A stretch of DNA of 64,000 bases from Oceanisphaera psychrotolerans. GTDB taxonomy: Bacteria > Pseudomonadota > Gammaproteobacteria > Enterobacterales > Aeromonadaceae. Made by a program: the position numbers and the translations under genes. Below are positions 62,393 to 64,000 of this stretch, one piece after another. The stretch covers positions 34,680-98,679 of the forward strand of contig NZ_MDKE01000004.1 in assembly GCF_001870485.1 (NCBI RefSeq). The letters are read 5' to 3'. Positions within the stretch are counted from its first letter, which is position 1. Each line of letters starts with the position of its first letter. The notes beneath the pieces are model-generated. The model saw nothing but the letters and a program-made list of their open reading frames with translations, had not been told where the DNA came from and made no database searches.

Positions 62393-63709
62393 ATGACGTT
62401 ATTCGAGAACCTGCTGATACTCATTCTGCTGGTTGCTGGCAGTTCATTTTTTTCGGTATCAGAAATCGCCCTGGCCGCATCACGGAAGATGAAACTGAGA
62501 TTGCTCGCCAGCGATGGTGATCCCAATGCCGAAAAAGTGCTGATGCTGCAGGAGCAACCGGGAAACTTTTTTACCGTGGTGCAGATAGGTCTCAATGCCG
62601 TGGCAATTCTGGGGGGCATTCTGGGTGAAGCCGCCTTCACACCTTTTATCACCGAATTGCTGAGGACGTTCTTTGACGGTGTCTGGATTGAAAAAACGGC
62701 GTTCTTCCTGTCATTTTTCGTGGTGACCTCGCTGTTTATTCTGTTTGCCGATCTCATGCCCAAGCGACTGGCGATGATAGCTCCGGAAAGGATCGCTATC
62801 TCTGTCGTCCGGCCGATGGCTTTTTTTATCCTGGTGCTCAAGCCACTGGTCTGGTTTTTCAACGGACTGGCCAACTTGTTTTTCCGCTTGTTCAAGGTGC
62901 CAACCATGCGCAAGGATGAAATCACGCCGGAAGACATCATCGCCATGATGGATGCAGGTGCCCAGGCCGGGGTCTTGCAGGAACAGGAACATCATCTGAT
63001 CGAAAACGTGTTTGATATGGAATCTCGCACCGTCACCTCGGCGATGACCACCCGGGAAAGCCTGATTTACTTTACCCTCAACGAGAGTCAGGACAGCATC
63101 AAGGCCAAGATTGCCGAGCACCCCCATGCCAAGTTTCTGGTGTGTGAAGACAGTCTGGACAAGGTGGTCGGCTATGTGGACTCCCGTGACATTCTGATGC
63201 AGGTGTTGCACCAGCAGCCGATTTCCTTGCAAAAGGAAGGCATTATCCGTAATCCGCTGATCATCCCGGATACCCTGTCCATGTATGAGGTGCTGGAGCA
63301 CTTCAAAACGGCGGGGGAAGACTTTGCCATCATCATGAACGAGTATGCGCTGGTGGTGGGTATCATCACCCTGAAGGATGTAATGAGCATTGTCATGGGT
63401 GAGCTGGTGCAGTCGCAGGAAGATAATATCGTGTGTCGAGATGCCAACTCCTGGCTGGTAGAAGGCTCGACGCCGCTGGAAGACGTGATGCGCGTACTGG
63501 ATATCGACAGCTTTCCCAATGATGAAAACTACGAAACCATCGCCGGCTTCATGATGTACATGCTGCGTAAAATCCCCAAACGCACCGATTTTGTACTGCA
63601 TTCGGGCTACAAATTTGAAGTGGTTGATATCGACAGTTACAAGATAGATCAGTTGCTGGTGACCAGGGTTGGCTCATATGAAGCTGTTCATGATGAGCAA
63701 ATGTATTAA
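62393..63709 (+). CDS. paeA: CNNM/CBS-domain membrane protein, PaeA (YtfL)-like polyamine exporter
   Basis: 438 aa from ATG 62393 (a GTG at 62381 is also in frame; no clear ribosome site for either). N-terminal CNNM/DUF21 domain with three to four helices (LLILILLVAGSSFFSVSEIALAASRKMKLRLLASDGDPNAEKVL, NFFTVVQIGLNAVAILGGILGEAAF), a CBS pair (about 200-330) and a C-terminal transporter-associated domain (NYETIAGFMMYMLRKIPKRTDFV...FEVVDIDSYKIDQLLVTR). Alignment with E. coli YtfL/PaeA, a cadaverine and putrescine exporter, is close over the whole length. Confidence 0.87.
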   Translation: MTLFENLLILILLVAGSSFFSVSEIALAASRKMKLRLLASDGDPNAEKVLMLQEQPGNFFTVVQIGLNAVAILGGILGEAAFTPFITELLRTFFDGVWIEKTAFFLSFFVVTSLFILFADLMPKRLAMIAPERIAISVVRPMAFFILVLKPLVWFFNGLANLFFRLFKVPTMRKDEITPEDIIAMMDAGAQAGVLQEQEHHLIENVFDMESRTVTSAMTTRESLIYFTLNESQDSIKAKIAEHPHAKFLVCEDSLDKVVGYVDSRDILMQVLHQQPISLQKEGIIRNPLIIPDTLSMYEVLEHFKTAGEDFAIIMNEYALVVGIITLKDVMSIVMGELVQSQEDNIVCRDANSWLVEGSTPLEDVMRVLDIDSFPNDENYETIAGFMMYMLRKIPKRTDFVLHSGYKFEVVDIDSYKIDQLLVTRVGSYEAVHDEQMY

Positions 63710-63775
63710 AAAACACCTTTTTGCTTGAGTTTTGTTCGGATGGCAAGAGAGTCGATGTTTTTATCAAAAAAGCCC

Positions 63776-63803
63776 TTGCGCAAAATCGGGCGGTCCCTAT
63801 AAT
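63776..63803 (+). promoter_or_regulatory. rrn P1 promoter
   Basis: TTGCGC, 16-base spacer, TATAAT, then GCGC discriminator, the arrangement of stringently controlled rRNA P1 promoters. Confidence 0.82.
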
Positions 63804-63880
63804 GCGCATCCACTGACACGGGGCAACACGCCAACGGTCACAAGGGTTCGAAACGAACGAAACAAAGTTTGCTTCAACGC

Positions 63881-63908
63881 TTGACGAACAAAACGGAATG
63901 CGTAGAAT
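63881..63908 (+). promoter_or_regulatory. rrn P2 promoter
   Basis: TTGACG, 16-base spacer, TAGAAT, 105 bases after P1, as in tandem rrn promoters. Confidence 0.82.
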
Positions 63909-63937
63909 ACGCATCCCTGACCTGAAACAAGGTCAAC

Positions 63938-63948
63938 GCTCTTTAACA
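63938..63948 (+). promoter_or_regulatory. rrn boxA antitermination site
   Basis: GCTCTTTAACA, the Nus-factor boxA of rRNA leaders. The 16S gene should start beyond position 64000; none of it is in the window. Confidence 0.88.
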
Positions 63949-64000
63949 ATATATCAAGCAAACTGTGTGGGCACTCGCAGGTAGTTGAGAAACAAAAAAA

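Noticed and set aside
63909..64000. Start of 16S rRNA
   Set aside because: Only the leader with boxA is visible; the conserved 16S 5' sequence is not reached before the window ends.

Overview
The window is a piece of gammaproteobacterial chromosome that spans the replication origin. The order mioC - oriC - mnmG - rsmG - parA - parB - atpIBEFHAGDC - glmU - DeoR-type regulator - glmS is the classic origin-proximal block. It runs from 23664 to 40190, all on the + strand. Moderately high GC, ExeA/ExeB, a LuxP homologue and an enterobacterial/vibrio-type rrn leader suggest a marine or brackish member of the Aeromonadales (Oceanimonas/Zobellella-like). The genus is a guess.

Left part (1-23525): the 3' end of a RidA-family gene, NADP-type glutamate dehydrogenase (- strand), then an eleven-gene type II secretion operon in the order E-F-G-H-I-J-K-L-M-N-D, the order of the Xanthomonas xps cluster. 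Just downstream lie three secreted-protein genes that are plausible substrates: two cysteine-containing surface/extracellular proteins and a metzincin-type zinc protease. After these come a VpsR-like sigma-54 activator (- strand) and exeA-exeB, whose products help place the secretin in the cell wall and outer membrane.

Middle part (23526-40190): the origin with DnaA boxes and dense GATC sites, the chromosome partition genes, the complete F1Fo ATP synthase operon and the glucosamine/UDP-GlcNAc genes glmU and glmS.

Right part (40191-64000): the attTn7 site after glmS is occupied. A complete Tn7-family transposon (40216-53930) with a perfect 5-bp target duplication (ACTGT) carries tnsABCDE. Its cargo is a TetR-controlled three-part drug efflux system (NodT outer-membrane lipoprotein, 14-TM MFS pump, EmrA-type adaptor). 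Directly behind its target duplication lies a second, diverged Tn7-type right end (53935-53980) followed by arsenic genes: an ArsC-ArsR fusion, arsH, acr3, a small phosphatase, a GAPDH and arsJ. This looks like an older Tn7-like element, now without recognisable transposase genes. It abuts a truncated luxQ-like gene next to an intact luxP, which retains the full autoinducer-2 pocket. The window closes with paeA(ytfL) and the P1/P2 promoters and boxA of an rRNA operon that starts beyond the edge.

Three otherwise well conserved genes (gspE, parA, acr3) each contain one single-base loss that fits contraction of a short homopolymer, and the EmrA-type gene may have a fourth near its start. This pattern points at least as much to sequencing error as to gene decay.
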